A DNA stretch of 64,000 nucleotides, taken from NCBI GenBank assembly GCA_004353515.1, contig SMNZ01000001.1, forward strand, positions 930,001-994,000. Direction: 5' to 3'. Under the pieces are notes generated by a model. It saw only the letters and a list, made by a program, of their open reading frames with translations, did no database searches and was not told where the DNA came from. This document shows positions 20,006 to 29,946 of this stretch, piece by piece. The position numbers were made by a program, and so were the translations under genes. This DNA comes from Alteromonadaceae bacterium M269 (lineage in GTDB: Bacteria; Pseudomonadota; Gammaproteobacteria; Enterobacterales; Alteromonadaceae). Position 1 is the stretch's first letter, and each line of letters starts with the position of its first letter.

Positions 20006-23000
20006 ATGACGCAAAGTATTTTTTCGCCCTCTTTACCTAAATCCAAAAATGATCATCTCCATTGGGGAAACTTGCAAGGAAGCAGTCTTGCATTGGCAGC
20101 TGCCAACGCAGCAACTTCCTTAAAAGGCGGATTAATCCTAATCACGGCAGACACACCTTCTGCGCTTAAATTAGAGAAAGAGCTAACGTTTTTCTTGAAT
20201 AGGCCTCAAAATGGTCAAGAAAGCCCGATGCCAATTAATGTGTTACCTGATTGGGAAACACTGCCCTATGACACTTTCTCTCCGCATCAAGATATTATTT
20301 CTCAGCGACTGCAAACCTTACATCAGTTGACTCAGCCGACACCTGCAATCTTTATTGTACCGGTCAATACGCTTATGCTCCGTGTCGCTCCTGTCGACTA
20401 TTTGAATCAATACTTGCTGATGTTAGAAGTTGGTCAAAAGATCGATATCGACGACTTCAGACGAGGATTAGAGCGATCCGGCTACCAGCAAGTTAACCAG
20501 GTTATGCATCACGGCGAATGCAGCATTCGAGGTAGCATTATTGATCTTTACCCCATGGGTACAGAATATCCGTTCCGTATCGATCTATTCGACGACGAAA
20601 TAGACAGTATTAGATTGTTTGATCCGGATAATCAGCGTTCTTCTGAGACGGTCTCACATATTCATATGCTGCCAGCACACGAATTCCCAACCGACAAGAA
20701 AGCCTTAGAGCGCTTCAAACTGAATTTCCTTAAAGAGTTTGATTCTGGCAGCGGTATCGTTAACTCAAAAGACTCTGTTTACTATCAAGTGCAAAAAGGC
20801 GTTATGCCTGGAGGTATTGAGTATTACCTTCCTTTATTCTTCGAAGAAACAGCAACACTTTTCGACTACCTGCACCCAAATAGCACGTTAATGCTAAACG
20901 GCGACCTGAATTCTTCAGTCGAATTTATGTGGAAGGACTTAGAAAACCGTTACGAACAGCGTCGATATGACAATACACGACCACTAATGGCACCTAATCG
21001 GTTGTTTATGCGTTTCGAAGAACTCTTCTCAGCGTTGAAACAATGGCCACGTATCAGCATTAATCACCAAGCTCTGGAAGATAAAGCTGGACACTGTAAT
21101 TTCCCAACTGAACGCATGCAGGATATTGCAGTTAAACCGCAGTCCAAGATGCCGCTTGCCTCGGTTATTCAACGATTAACCGAGTGGAAGAAAACCGGAT
21201 ACAAAGTACTCTTTAGTGCCGAATCACAAGGTCGCAGAGAAACACTACTTGAGCTATTGGCTAAAGGACAAATTAAGCCAAAAGCGTTTGAAAACCTCAA
21301 CGACTTCATCAATTCAGATGAGCAACTAGGTATCTGTATCGGCCTCGCTGAACACAGCTTTTTGATGTTCGATCAAGGCTGCAAACTGGCCTTCATCACA
21401 GAAACAGAACTGCTAGGACATAAAATCAGTCAGAGACGTTTAAGAGAAAAACGTCAAGCGACTGATGAAGATGCAGTCATTCGCAATTTAGCGGAACTCT
21501 CAATTGGCCAACCGGTTGTGCATTTAGATCACGGCGTAGGTCGTTATCTCGGTTTACAAACATTGGATGCTGGTGGCGTTGCTACTGAATATCTGACCAT
21601 CGAATATGCCAAAGAAGCTAAGCTCTATGTGCCAGTCGCCTCGTTACACTTGATTAGCCGATACAGTGGTGGTGATATTGACCATGCCCCTCTGCATTCA
21701 CTGGGCAGTGACACCTGGGCAAAGGCCAAAAAGAAGGCGGCAGAGAAAGTACGAGACGTTGCAGCTCAATTACTCGATGTTTATGCTAAACGAGCGGCCA
21801 AACCTGGTTACGCGTATCCCATCTCATGGCAGGAGTACCAAGGCTTTGGCGATAGTTTCCCATTTGAAGAAACCGATGACCAATTACAAGCCATTAATGC
21901 GGTCATTAACGATATGGGAAGCCCAAATGCCATGGATAGACTCGTCTGTGGTGACGTTGGTTTCGGTAAAACAGAAGTTGCCATGCGCGCGGCTTTTATC
22001 GCCGCAAACCAAGGCCGTCAGGTTGCAATCCTGGTACCGACGACTCTACTCGCACAGCAGCATTATGAGAACTTTAAAGACAGATTTGCTGACTGGCCAT
22101 TCAGAATTGAAGTGCTTTCACGTTTCCTGTCTGCAAAAGAACAGAAAGAAACCTTGTCAGAATTGGCTAAAGGCAAAGTCGATATCGTTGTTGGTACCCA
22201 TAAGCTGCTTTCTGATGACATCAAGTTTGCCGATTTGGGCTTAGTCATTATCGACGAAGAACATAGATTTGGTGTTCGCCAAAAAGACAAGTTCAAAGCA
22301 TTAAGAGCCGAAGTAGATATTCTGACGCTAACCGCCACGCCAATCCCCAGAACACTCAATATGGCCCTAAGTGGTATGCGCGATTTATCTATTATCGCAA
22401 CACCACCAGCCAAACGATTGGCGATAAAGACATTCGTTCAGCAGAGAGACAAAGAAGTGATCCGCGAAGCTATCATGCGTGAAATTATGCGTGGTGGCCA
22501 AGTTTACTTCCTACACAATGAAGTCGATACCATTGAGAAAACAGCCGCAGAGATTGCAGAGTTTGTTCCTGAAGCTAGAGTGTCAATTGGACACGGCCAA
22601 ATGCGCGAGAAGCAGCTAGAACAAGTAATGTCTGACTTCTACCATCAACGATTTAATGTTTTGGTATGTACCACTATTATCGAAACCGGCATCGACGTTC
22701 CCACAGCCAACACCATCATTATGGATCGAGCCGACCATCTTGGATTGGCACAGTTACACCAATTACGCGGACGTGTGGGTCGTTCTCATCACCAAGCATA
22801 CGCATACTTGTTGACGCCTCATCCAAAACGTATGACCAAAGATGCCCGTAAGCGCCTTGAAGCCATCGCGTCATTGGAAGATCTTGGAGCAGGATTTGCG
22901 TTGGCAACACACGATTTAGAAATTCGTGGCGCAGGTGAATTGCTAGGTGATGATCAGTCAGGCCAGATAACGACTGTTGGATTTAGCTTGTATATGGAGA

Positions 23001-23518
23001 TGTTAGATCAGGCCGTAGCATCCTTAAAAGAAGGTAAAGAACCGTCTCTTGATGATGTGCTCTCTAAGCAAACTGAGATTGAGTTGCGGATGCCCGCTCT
23101 GCTTCCCGAAGACTATATCCCAGACGTTAACGTGCGTTTATCCTTGTATAAGAAAATCGCAAGTTGCAAGACAGTCACAGCCATTAGAGAAGTCCAGATC
23201 GAACTGATTGATCGTTTTGGACTACTCCCAATAGCTGCGAAAAACCTTCTGCAACTAGCCGAGATGAAACTAACTTCCTCTCGTTTAGGCATCAGCAAAA
23301 TTGAAATGAGTGCATCAGGTGGTTTCGTAGAATTTAATGCCGATACGCCGATAGACCCTGGATTTATTATTAAGTTGATACAAACACAACCTAATATTTA
23401 TCGCTTTGATGGTCCTCAACGGCTCAAGTTTGCAATAAAACAACCAGATAGCGCTGAGCGTGTTAAACTGGTCACCAATATGCTGGAACAGTTTGCAGGA
23501 CAGGTAAGCGTCGCTTGA
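20006..23518 (+). CDS. mfd: transcription-repair coupling factor
   Basis: Mfd is a DNA translocase that removes stalled RNA polymerase and recruits UvrA for repair of the transcribed strand. The 1170-residue length is normal. Seen in order: UvrB-like N-terminal domain (about 1-350), CarD-type RNA polymerase interaction domain around 480-560 (VHLDHGVGRYLGL), superfamily 2 helicase with Walker A GDVGFGKTE (Lys655) and DEEH (750-753), the RQLRGRVGR-like motif LHQLRGRVGRS, and the C-terminal TRCF domain (about 1020-1130). It ends in TGATG, overlapping the next start by one base. Confidence 0.98.
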   Translation: MTQSIFSPSLPKSKNDHLHWGNLQGSSLALAAANAATSLKGGLILITADTPSALKLEKELTFFLNRPQNGQESPMPINVLPDWETLPYDTFSPHQDIISQRLQTLHQLTQPTPAIFIVPVNTLMLRVAPVDYLNQYLLMLEVGQKIDIDDFRRGLERSGYQQVNQVMHHGECSIRGSIIDLYPMGTEYPFRIDLFDDEIDSIRLFDPDNQRSSETVSHIHMLPAHEFPTDKKALERFKLNFLKEFDSGSGIVNSKDSVYYQVQKGVMPGGIEYYLPLFFEETATLFDYLHPNSTLMLNGDLNSSVEFMWKDLENRYEQRRYDNTRPLMAPNRLFMRFEELFSALKQWPRISINHQALEDKAGHCNFPTERMQDIAVKPQSKMPLASVIQRLTEWKKTGYKVLFSAESQGRRETLLELLAKGQIKPKAFENLNDFINSDEQLGICIGLAEHSFLMFDQGCKLAFITETELLGHKISQRRLREKRQATDEDAVIRNLAELSIGQPVVHLDHGVGRYLGLQTLDAGGVATEYLTIEYAKEAKLYVPVASLHLISRYSGGDIDHAPLHSLGSDTWAKAKKKAAEKVRDVAAQLLDVYAKRAAKPGYAYPISWQEYQGFGDSFPFEETDDQLQAINAVINDMGSPNAMDRLVCGDVGFGKTEVAMRAAFIAANQGRQVAILVPTTLLAQQHYENFKDRFADWPFRIEVLSRFLSAKEQKETLSELAKGKVDIVVGTHKLLSDDIKFADLGLVIIDEEHRFGVRQKDKFKALRAEVDILTLTATPIPRTLNMALSGMRDLSIIATPPAKRLAIKTFVQQRDKEVIREAIMREIMRGGQVYFLHNEVDTIEKTAAEIAEFVPEARVSIGHGQMREKQLEQVMSDFYHQRFNVLVCTTIIETGIDVPTANTIIMDRADHLGLAQLHQLRGRVGRSHHQAYAYLLTPHPKRMTKDARKRLEAIASLEDLGAGFALATHDLEIRGAGELLGDDQSGQITTVGFSLYMEMLDQAVASLKEGKEPSLDDVLSKQTEIELRMPALLPEDYIPDVNVRLSLYKKIASCKTVTAIREVQIELIDRFGLLPIAAKNLLQLAEMKLTSSRLGISKIEMSASGGFVEFNADTPIDPGFIIKLIQTQPNIYRFDGPQRLKFAIKQPDSAERVKLVTNMLEQFAGQVSVA

Positions 23519-25017
23519 TGAAATCACCCCGCTTTTTATTAAACATTGCAAAAACTCTTATCATCGGCTCAGTTGCTTTTACAGTGGCTAAGCCAGCATC
23601 AGCTCAACAGTGGTGGTTTGATGTCGAAGTTGTTGTCTTCAAACGCCTCCAAGACGCTGATGCACTCACTGAAAATTTTGGTGAATGGCAAGCGATAGAT
23701 ACGTCGGGGGCGACGGATTTATTAACACCTTACCTGTATCCCGATGTCACACAATTAAGGCAAAGCCTTCCAAGTTGTTCACCGGAATTGACCCCCCTAC
23801 CATCAATTGAATCACTCAATCAGGCTCTACTAGAAAGTGAGAGAGCACTAGAGATTCAGCAGTCACTATTAGATGATAATCAAAGTGACGCACAGGTCTT
23901 CGATACAGAAGACGGTTCGCTTCAACAGACAGAACTAAACTCAGGTGAAGAAAACTCAGATAACTATGCCACTGACGATTTGTTTCGACAGCTAGGACAA
24001 GAGCAATCTGATGAAGATGAATACACAAATGATACTTTTGAAGAAATTCCATCGTTTCTTAGCGAAGAGGAACTTCAACAGGCTTTTACGCAGTTTATGC
24101 AAGAAGCTGATTCAGATATTGCATGGGTAGATGCGAACCCATTGGCTTCAACAGCTTGTCAATTCCCGCAGGAAGAACGTTATTTAAAAGATTTAATCTC
24201 TCCGTTTGAGCTAGCAACAAAGACTGTTGAATCAACGCCTAGGAACATTAACCCACCTTATAAAAACTATATTGGAAAGCCATACCTCTTGCCAAGTTAC
24301 GACTTCCAGCTCTCTACAATGGCACGTGACTTAAACCGACAACGAGGCGTTCGTATTATGTCTCACATGCTGTGGCGTCAGGAAGTTGTTTTCGGCAGAA
24401 GTAAAGCGCCAGCATTCAGGCTATTAGCAGGTCAAAACTTCGGTAATGAATACATGTTGGATGGTACTAAGCGAATAATAGACTCCGAATACAGTTTAGC
24501 CCCTTCCCCTTTTGAAGATGAGAGTCAAACTGAAACTCTTCGGTTACCTGAAGAAGATGCTCTGCTGAACCAAATATCAGCACTTATCGAAGGCACTTCG
24601 GCACCTAAGAGTATCGAACAAGTGCTCAACGAATCAGAGATGGCGATCCAACTTTCTGACAATACGCAGCCAACCAATGGTCAAGAAGAAGCATTAATGA
24701 ACTATCCTCCTGTATGGGAGTTAGACGGCTTATTCAAAGTTTACTTACAAAGATTGGGACAAACACCTTACCTACATATTGATAGTGAGCTTAACTTTAG
24801 ACAGCCTGGAATAATGTTAGAGCAGGCTCTTCCTAGTGCAGATTTGGGCTCAGGTACCGAGGCAAACAATCAGGAGTTTTTACATAGCTACAAGTTCAAG
24901 CAATTGAGACGGATTATCAGTAAGCAAATTCATTATTTTGATCATCCTGCATTTGGGTTAATTATTCAGCTTAGACGCTATCACCCACCTACTCCTGAAG
25001 AAGAGACAAATTCGTGA
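23518..25017 (+). CDS. CsiV-like periplasmic protein
   Basis: A 499-residue exported protein: signal peptide of about 28 residues ending ASA, then WWFDVEVVVFKRLQ, the characteristic opening of CsiV-family proteins. The middle (about 110-190) is acidic and Gln/Ser-rich, probably disordered; the C-terminal half contains SHMLWRQEV and VYLQRLGQTPYLHI blocks typical of the family. In Vibrio cholerae CsiV binds peptidoglycan and acts in cell-wall synthesis; that role here is by homology only. I use the ATG at 23518, overlapping the mfd stop (TGATG). A gene of this family next to mfd is a known arrangement in gammaproteobacteria. Confidence 0.8.
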   Translation: MKSPRFLLNIAKTLIIGSVAFTVAKPASAQQWWFDVEVVVFKRLQDADALTENFGEWQAIDTSGATDLLTPYLYPDVTQLRQSLPSCSPELTPLPSIESLNQALLESERALEIQQSLLDDNQSDAQVFDTEDGSLQQTELNSGEENSDNYATDDLFRQLGQEQSDEDEYTNDTFEEIPSFLSEEELQQAFTQFMQEADSDIAWVDANPLASTACQFPQEERYLKDLISPFELATKTVESTPRNINPPYKNYIGKPYLLPSYDFQLSTMARDLNRQRGVRIMSHMLWRQEVVFGRSKAPAFRLLAGQNFGNEYMLDGTKRIIDSEYSLAPSPFEDESQTETLRLPEEDALLNQISALIEGTSAPKSIEQVLNESEMAIQLSDNTQPTNGQEEALMNYPPVWELDGLFKVYLQRLGQTPYLHIDSELNFRQPGIMLEQALPSADLGSGTEANNQEFLHSYKFKQLRRIISKQIHYFDHPAFGLIIQLRRYHPPTPEEETNS

Positions 25018-25544
25018 AGGTATATACCAAAACCGGTGATCAAGGTGAGACACAAGTTTACGCCAAACAAATGTTACGCCTGAAAAAAGATGACCCCATA
25101 CTCGAAAGCTACGGAACATTAGATGAACTCAATGCCCATACAGGCCTGCTAACCAGTTTACTATCTCAAGATGAAACAACGGATTTGCATGAACAGCTGA
25201 CTGAAATCCAGCAACTTTTGTTTCAAATTGGCTTTGCGATATCAGCGGAAACTAAGCTCAATGACGATCATGTTGCTAATTTAGAAAATGCTATCGATAC
25301 CATGACTGAGACATTACCGCCGCAAACTCACTTTATATTACCAGGCGGTTCTCAAGCAGCATCACAAGCACACGTGTGCAGAACAGTAACACGGAGAGCG
25401 GAAAGGCAACTTATTCGTTTGAGTCAGCAGCACGAGGTTCCCGCAGTGTGTATTCGCTATGTTAATCGGCTCTCCGACTACTTTTTTGTCACTGCAAGAT
25501 GGCTAAACCATCAACAAGGTATTGTGGAGCCTATAGTTCCGTAA
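25014..25544 (+). CDS. PduO-type cob(I)yrinic acid a,c-diamide adenosyltransferase
   Basis: Transfers adenosyl from ATP to cob(I)alamin to make the coenzyme B12 form. The 176-residue protein begins VYTKTGDQGETQVY, the ATP-binding N-terminal signature of the PduO-type family, and carries ESYGTLDELNAHTGL and the C-terminal CRTVTRRAERQ and NRLSDYFFVTARW blocks with the conserved Arg residues. The GTG start (25014-25016) overlaps the upstream stop as GTGA, so the gene is translationally coupled to the csiV-like gene although the functions look unrelated. No other cobalamin gene is in the window. Confidence 0.95.
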   Translation: MKVYTKTGDQGETQVYAKQMLRLKKDDPILESYGTLDELNAHTGLLTSLLSQDETTDLHEQLTEIQQLLFQIGFAISAETKLNDDHVANLENAIDTMTETLPPQTHFILPGGSQAASQAHVCRTVTRRAERQLIRLSQQHEVPAVCIRYVNRLSDYFFVTARWLNHQQGIVEPIVP

Positions 25545-25609
25545 ATAATATCAATTCGCAAAAGTTCAGCTCCTACAGGAGTCGTTTCAGCTATTGCCGA
25601 GAGCCGCCT

Positions 25610-26986
25610 TTATACCAACGTCAGCCAAGATACTAAAGTTACGATAATAGCCACGAATATATTGAGTACTAGCCCTTCCCTCATCATAGTCTTCATCGCT
25701 ATTTTCTCGCTGCCATAAACAATGGCATTGGGCGCGGTTGCTACAGGTAACATAAAAGCACAACTTGAACTAATTACCGCTGGGATCATCAGCAACTTAG
25801 GATCAACATTAACAGCAATTGCAGCACTTGCCAGAATAGGCATCAATAAGGTTGCCGTCGCTGTATTTGACATGATCTCCGTTAAAAAAGTAACAAATAG
25901 ACAAATCGACAGGATAAGCAAAATAACAGGTAGCGTTGATAGCCCACCTAACATTTCACCTAATAAATCACTTAACCCAGAACTCGCAAATGCTTTAGCA
26001 ATACAGATCCCACCAGCGAATAGGAACAGCATTCCCCACGGAATTGAATTTGCTGTGGGCCAATCTAACAAATACCCCGGCTTGTCATTTTCTACTTTGC
26101 CATTTCTGGTCATAAACATAGCGACGACACCAGCTAAGGCGACGGTACTATCACCGACTGTCGTAATACCCAACCAAGCTGTCCAAAATGGACGGAATAC
26201 CCAAGCCAGAGCAACAGTACCAAAAATAAGTAAAATACGTTTCTCTGCAACGCTCCAGGTACCAGATGCGGGTAAGTCGATGTCCCCCACACTACCTAGG
26301 CGTCGTGTTAGCCAAACAGCCATAACAGGAATAGATAAAGCAACAATTGGAACACCTGTTTTCATCCACTCCAGAAAATTAACTTCTCGTCCTAGTGTTT
26401 CTGCATAAACACTAACGAAAATGATATTAGGCGGTGTTCCTATTGGTGTAGCGACGCCTCCTAAACTCGCTGCATAGGCAATTCCTAATAAAATAGCGAC
26501 AACTAAACGAGGATTTTTAACAGCAGGCAGTATCGCCATAGCAATAGGCAAAAGAACCAGCGTTGTCGCTGTATTGGATATCCACATACTGAGCAACGCA
26601 GCGGTTAACATGAAACCTAGCACCAGCCTCCTCGCGCTATGTGTTCCGGTTGCCTTAACCATGTACAAGGCAAAGCGCTTATGAATATCAGATTTTTCAA
26701 GCCCTTTAGATAGCATGAAGGCGCCCATCAGCAACAAAATAACATGACTCCCCAGGGAAGAGGCAGCTTCTCTATGCGTGATAACACCCGCCAATGGAAA
26801 CGCGACAAAAGGAATCAATGATGTTGCTGGAATGGGTAAAGCTTCTGTAGCCCACAGTATCGCTGTAAATAAGGTAATGGCAGATGTCCACGCAATCGCA
26901 TCACTTTGGCCCGTCCAATGAACGACAAACCACAAAACAACAGAACTGATCAACGCAAAAGGAATTATCGAAATCTTTATTGGCAT
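25610..26986 (-). CDS. SLC13/DASS family anion transporter
   Basis: A 458-residue inner-membrane protein with about eleven to twelve hydrophobic segments, repeated halves and the family signatures ATEALPIPATSL, SNTATTLVLLPIA and the C-terminal MSNTATATLLMPI block (the SNT motifs that bind substrate and sodium). SLC13 proteins carry dicarboxylates such as succinate, citrate or sulfate with sodium; the substrate cannot be told here. It converges with the adenosyltransferase gene (65 bases between). Confidence 0.88.
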   Translation of the reverse strand: MPIKISIIPFALISSVVLWFVVHWTGQSDAIAWTSAITLFTAILWATEALPIPATSLIPFVAFPLAGVITHREAASSLGSHVILLLMGAFMLSKGLEKSDIHKRFALYMVKATGTHSARRLVLGFMLTAALLSMWISNTATTLVLLPIAMAILPAVKNPRLVVAILLGIAYAASLGGVATPIGTPPNIIFVSVYAETLGREVNFLEWMKTGVPIVALSIPVMAVWLTRRLGSVGDIDLPASGTWSVAEKRILLIFGTVALAWVFRPFWTAWLGITTVGDSTVALAGVVAMFMTRNGKVENDKPGYLLDWPTANSIPWGMLFLFAGGICIAKAFASSGLSDLLGEMLGGLSTLPVILLILSICLFVTFLTEIMSNTATATLLMPILASAAIAVNVDPKLLMIPAVISSSCAFMLPVATAPNAIVYGSEKIAMKTMMREGLVLNIFVAIIVTLVSWLTLV

Positions 26987-27025
26987 GGCTTTTTTAGTAT
27001 CAATAGTCTTGATTTATGCGGCTGG

Positions 27026-27247
27026 TTAAAACGAAACTTCTCGACCATCAAAGCGTTCGGCTAATTCATCTAGCTCTGACGTCGTTCGATCAAACCCGCT
27101 TGATGATGCACTATAAGTGACTTTAACCGTGTCACTGGCTTTAAAAAACTGCGCGTGAACATTAGCGACATAGCCCGATTTTAACGCATTCAAAAAACGA
27201 TTAGCCGACTGGCTAGATTGAAAAGCATACGCAATTTGAGTTTCCAT
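27026..27247 (-). CDS. small conserved-looking protein of unknown function
   Basis: A 73-residue acidic protein without membrane segments. It begins with an alternating pattern (ETQIAYAFQSSQSANRFLNALKSG) suggesting an alpha/beta fold, and its C-terminal part has DRTTSELDELAERF. I do not recognise a named family with certainty. It has its own start with an AGG about 12 bases upstream, codon use like the neighbours, and it lies 39 bases upstream of the SLC13 gene in the same direction. Confidence 0.6.
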   Translation of the reverse strand: METQIAYAFQSSQSANRFLNALKSGYVANVHAQFFKASDTVKVTYSASSSGFDRTTSELDELAERFDGREVSF

Positions 27248-27311
27248 CGAGTTTTTAACCTGACTATAGATATATCGCTGAATTTACTGAGGGGCGAAAT
27301 AATGTCAGATA

Positions 27312-27341
27312 TTTAGGCTGTTGTCGAAGCAACAGCCTAAA
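27312..27341 (-). terminator. hairpin behind the cyclophilin gene
   Basis: A perfect 12-bp stem TTTAGGCTGTTG / CAACAGCCTAAA with the 6-base loop TCGAAG, directly after the cyclophilin stop codon at 27352. There is no long T-run on the minus strand, but position and stability fit a transcription terminator. Confidence 0.6.
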
Positions 27342-27351
27342 AAAGTCAGTA

Positions 27352-28155
27352 CTATGTTCGTTTAAAAGTACCTCTGAATACGAGAACTAGCCCCAATAAG
27401 GCGAAACTCAATAGATTTAAAGTACCACCTCCAGATCCGCTATCTTGATTTGGAGGATTGTCTCCTCCTCCCGCATTAAGCAATGTATTCGGTACTGGCA
27501 CTATATCCGGGTTAGTTACAACGGCAGAATCAATTACGATAACATCAGTGATAATGACCAAGTTATCTGCTTCTGGATCACGGCCAGCATCAACATCCGC
27601 TTGTGTAAAATCGCGGACAGGTAAGGTATTGAATGCTCCTCCAGCATTAAAGCGCTCTAGTGCCGCAATAGCATCAACGACCTCCATACCATCACCAAGT
27701 ACTTGGCCAAAAACAGTAAATCCACCATTCTGAACATCTAAGTTGGCACTGTTGTCGGCCAAGCTAATAAACCATTGGGAAGTCGCGCTATTGGGGTTAC
27801 CCGCGGCCTTAGCCATGGCAATAGTTCCGCGAAGATTTGATAAAACAGGCTCATTAATAACAGGTGGATCTGTTGGAATAGCAACAGGGGGGAAAGTATC
27901 GTCGAACCTAAACCCTCCAGCTTGCACAACAAAGCCTGGTTCTGAACGGTGCATAACATTATTCATATAGGCACCTGAGTTAACATAGCTTAGGAAATTA
28001 CGGACCGTCTCAGGCGTCGTTTGATCAAATAGGTTGATATCAATGTTTCCCAAAACAGTTTGAATTTGAACCACTGTGGCTTTTGCTTGTGTTGTAAGGA
28101 AGAGTAATGACGTAAAAGCCAAAACTATTGAGCGACGTTTTAAGTGTTTTTTCAT
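27352..28155 (-). CDS. exported cyclophilin-type peptidyl-prolyl isomerase with GlyGly-CTERM-like tail
   Basis: A 267-residue protein. Signal peptide of about 26 residues (ends QAKA), then a cyclophilin domain (about 27-205) with NNVMHRSEPGFVVQAGGF, carrying the active-site Arg, and FGQVLGDGMEVVDAI. It catalyses cis-trans isomerisation of prolyl bonds in the periplasm or at the surface. The last 35 residues are unusual for the family: a Gly/Ser stretch SGSGGGT, a hydrophobic helix, and a basic end FKRT. This is the tripartite pattern of GlyGly-CTERM sorting signals processed by rhombosortase, though a plain membrane anchor is possible. It is a single-gene unit. Confidence 0.88.
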   Translation of the reverse strand: MKKHLKRRSIVLAFTSLLFLTTQAKATVVQIQTVLGNIDINLFDQTTPETVRNFLSYVNSGAYMNNVMHRSEPGFVVQAGGFRFDDTFPPVAIPTDPPVINEPVLSNLRGTIAMAKAAGNPNSATSQWFISLADNSANLDVQNGGFTVFGQVLGDGMEVVDAIAALERFNAGGAFNTLPVRDFTQADVDAGRDPEADNLVIITDVIVIDSAVVTNPDIVPVPNTLLNAGGGDNPPNQDSGSGGGTLNLLSFALLGLVLVFRGTFKRT

Positions 28156-28371
28156 TAATTACAGCCTGTTTTTCTTTATTAAGATAAAAGTAGTGGTGGT
28201 TAGGTAAAAAACCAGTACGTAGACTAAAGTACCTTGTACTTAAAAAACAGTAAAAAATGCTCATGAACTTCAAATGTTTATAAACATAAAGCTGTCAAGA
28301 TTGATCCACTCTTTTATCTTTTCAGTTGACACCGTAAACTTGTCTTTTTAGAAAAACCAATTGAGAGGTTT

Positions 28372-29169
28372 ATGAAACTCGCACTTGTTCAACCTGTTTT
28401 AGTTGAAGACATGAAAACAAACTTAGCTAATGCACTCATTTCAATGGAACAAGCTGCTGCTAATGGCGCTAATGTCATTTGTTTTCCAGAAATTCAGCTC
28501 AGCCCGTTTTTCCCTCAGTACGCAGGTAAAGACGCCAAATCCTATGCGCTAACCCTTGATTCAGAAACCGTCCAACAGATCCAGCAAAAGTGTGCAGCGC
28601 TTAAAGTCATGGCGTTTCCAAACATTTACCTTGAACAAGATGGTAAATACTTCGATGCGACTCTTGCTATAGATGAAACGGGCAAAGTATTAGGTTCTGG
28701 AAAAATGGTTCATATCGCACAAGTCCCATGCTTTTATGAACAGGATTACTACGAACCGTCTGACACCGGATTTCAGGTTTTCCCAACACCTTATGGCAAT
28801 ATCGGTATCGTTGTCTGTTTCGATCGGCACTACCCAGAAAGCATCAGAACTTGTGTTCTTAAAGGCGCTGATTTAATCATTATTCCGACAGCCAATACTA
28901 AAGCAGAGCCTACAGAGTTATTCGAATGGGAACTCAGAGTCCCAGCGATGCAAAACGGTGTCTTTATCGCCATGTGCAACCGCACAGGATTAGAAGGTAG
29001 CATGGACTTTTGTGGTGAATCTGTCATCGTTGATCCTAATGGTGAGGTCGTTGCCAAAGCTGATGATCAAGCACAAATTTTATATGCCGATATTGACTTA
29101 ACGCACACGCAAGAAGCGCGTAATAACCGACCATACCTACCATTAAGGCGCCCTGACCTTTATTTATGA
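28372..29169 (+). CDS. nitrilase-superfamily amidohydrolase
   Basis: A 265-residue cytoplasmic carbon-nitrogen hydrolase with the full Glu-Lys-Cys triad: Glu40 in CFPEIQ, Lys111 in GSGKMVH and Cys149 in VVCFDRHYPES. The shape is that of the N-carbamoylputrescine amidase / beta-ureidopropionase group of small omega-amidases; the exact substrate is not readable. The ATG has GAGAGG in front. The stop overlaps the following TauE/SafE gene as ATGA, so hydrolase and exporter are coupled. Confidence 0.88.
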   Translation: MKLALVQPVLVEDMKTNLANALISMEQAAANGANVICFPEIQLSPFFPQYAGKDAKSYALTLDSETVQQIQQKCAALKVMAFPNIYLEQDGKYFDATLAIDETGKVLGSGKMVHIAQVPCFYEQDYYEPSDTGFQVFPTPYGNIGIVVCFDRHYPESIRTCVLKGADLIIIPTANTKAEPTELFEWELRVPAMQNGVFIAMCNRTGLEGSMDFCGESVIVDPNGEVVAKADDQAQILYADIDLTHTQEARNNRPYLPLRRPDLYL

Positions 29170-29918
29170 TCGAGCTATTTAACTATTCGCTTAGCTATCC
29201 AACTCTAGCTCTATTATTCTTAGTCGCGTTTTTCATCGGCATGGCCAAAACTGGAGTACATGGTATATCCATGTTCTCCGTTCCACTGCTAGCACTTATC
29301 TTCGGCGGTAAAATGTCTTCTGGCATTATGTTACCTATGTTGATCATGGCCGATCTCTTTGCTGTTTATTACTACCATCGACATGCCAATTGGACCTATC
29401 TCATCAAACTCTTCCCGTCAGCCGCTGCTGGGGTTTTATTTGGAACCTGGGTAGGTAACCTTATCGATGATCAAGCTTTTCGACTCATCATGAGTATTAT
29501 CATATTTGGCAGCTTAGCCATTATGATCTGGATGGAGAAACTAAAGAAAGAGTCAATTCCGAATTACCTATGGTTTGCGTTACTGATGGGTTTCTTAGGC
29601 GGTGTTACCACCATGATAGGTAACTTAGCTGGCTCTGTTATGGCGCTTTACTTATTAAGCATGCGTCTGCCGAAAAATGAATACATTGGCACTGCCGCTT
29701 GGTTTTTCTTAGCCATCAATGTATTTAAAGTCCCCTTCCATTTACTGAGTTGGCACAGTATTACGCTAGATTCATTTTCCCTTAATCTTATTTGTTTACC
29801 CTTTATTGGTCTCGGTGCATGGGCCGGTATTTACATTGTGAAACAAATACCTGAGAGACATTATCGCTGGTTAGTGATTAGTATGACAGCAGTTGCAGCC
29901 GCTATGCTGACTATTTAA
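29166..29918 (+). CDS. TSUP (TauE/SafE) family membrane transporter
   Basis: A 250-residue inner-membrane protein with seven to eight hydrophobic segments and the TSUP signatures: FFIGMAKTGVHGI in the first half and MGFLGGVTTMIGNLAGSV in the second. The family moves sulfonates, sulfite or other small anions, usually outward. The four-base overlap with the nitrilase gene suggests it handles a substrate or product of that enzyme, but nothing shows which. Confidence 0.85.
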   Translation: MIELFNYSLSYPTLALLFLVAFFIGMAKTGVHGISMFSVPLLALIFGGKMSSGIMLPMLIMADLFAVYYYHRHANWTYLIKLFPSAAAGVLFGTWVGNLIDDQAFRLIMSIIIFGSLAIMIWMEKLKKESIPNYLWFALLMGFLGGVTTMIGNLAGSVMALYLLSMRLPKNEYIGTAAWFFLAINVFKVPFHLLSWHSITLDSFSLNLICLPFIGLGAWAGIYIVKQIPERHYRWLVISMTAVAAAMLTI

Positions 29919-29946
29919 CGGTGTAGCACGAATAACAAAGGAATTT

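Noticed and set aside
21666-22244. Long plus-strand alternative frame inside mfd
   Set aside because: It overlaps the helicase domain of mfd in another frame and is composed of frame-shadow residues.
25545-25609. Terminator between the convergent adenosyltransferase and SLC13 genes
   Set aside because: Only a 5-bp stem (CTCCT / AGGAG) with a 2-base loop and no T-run.
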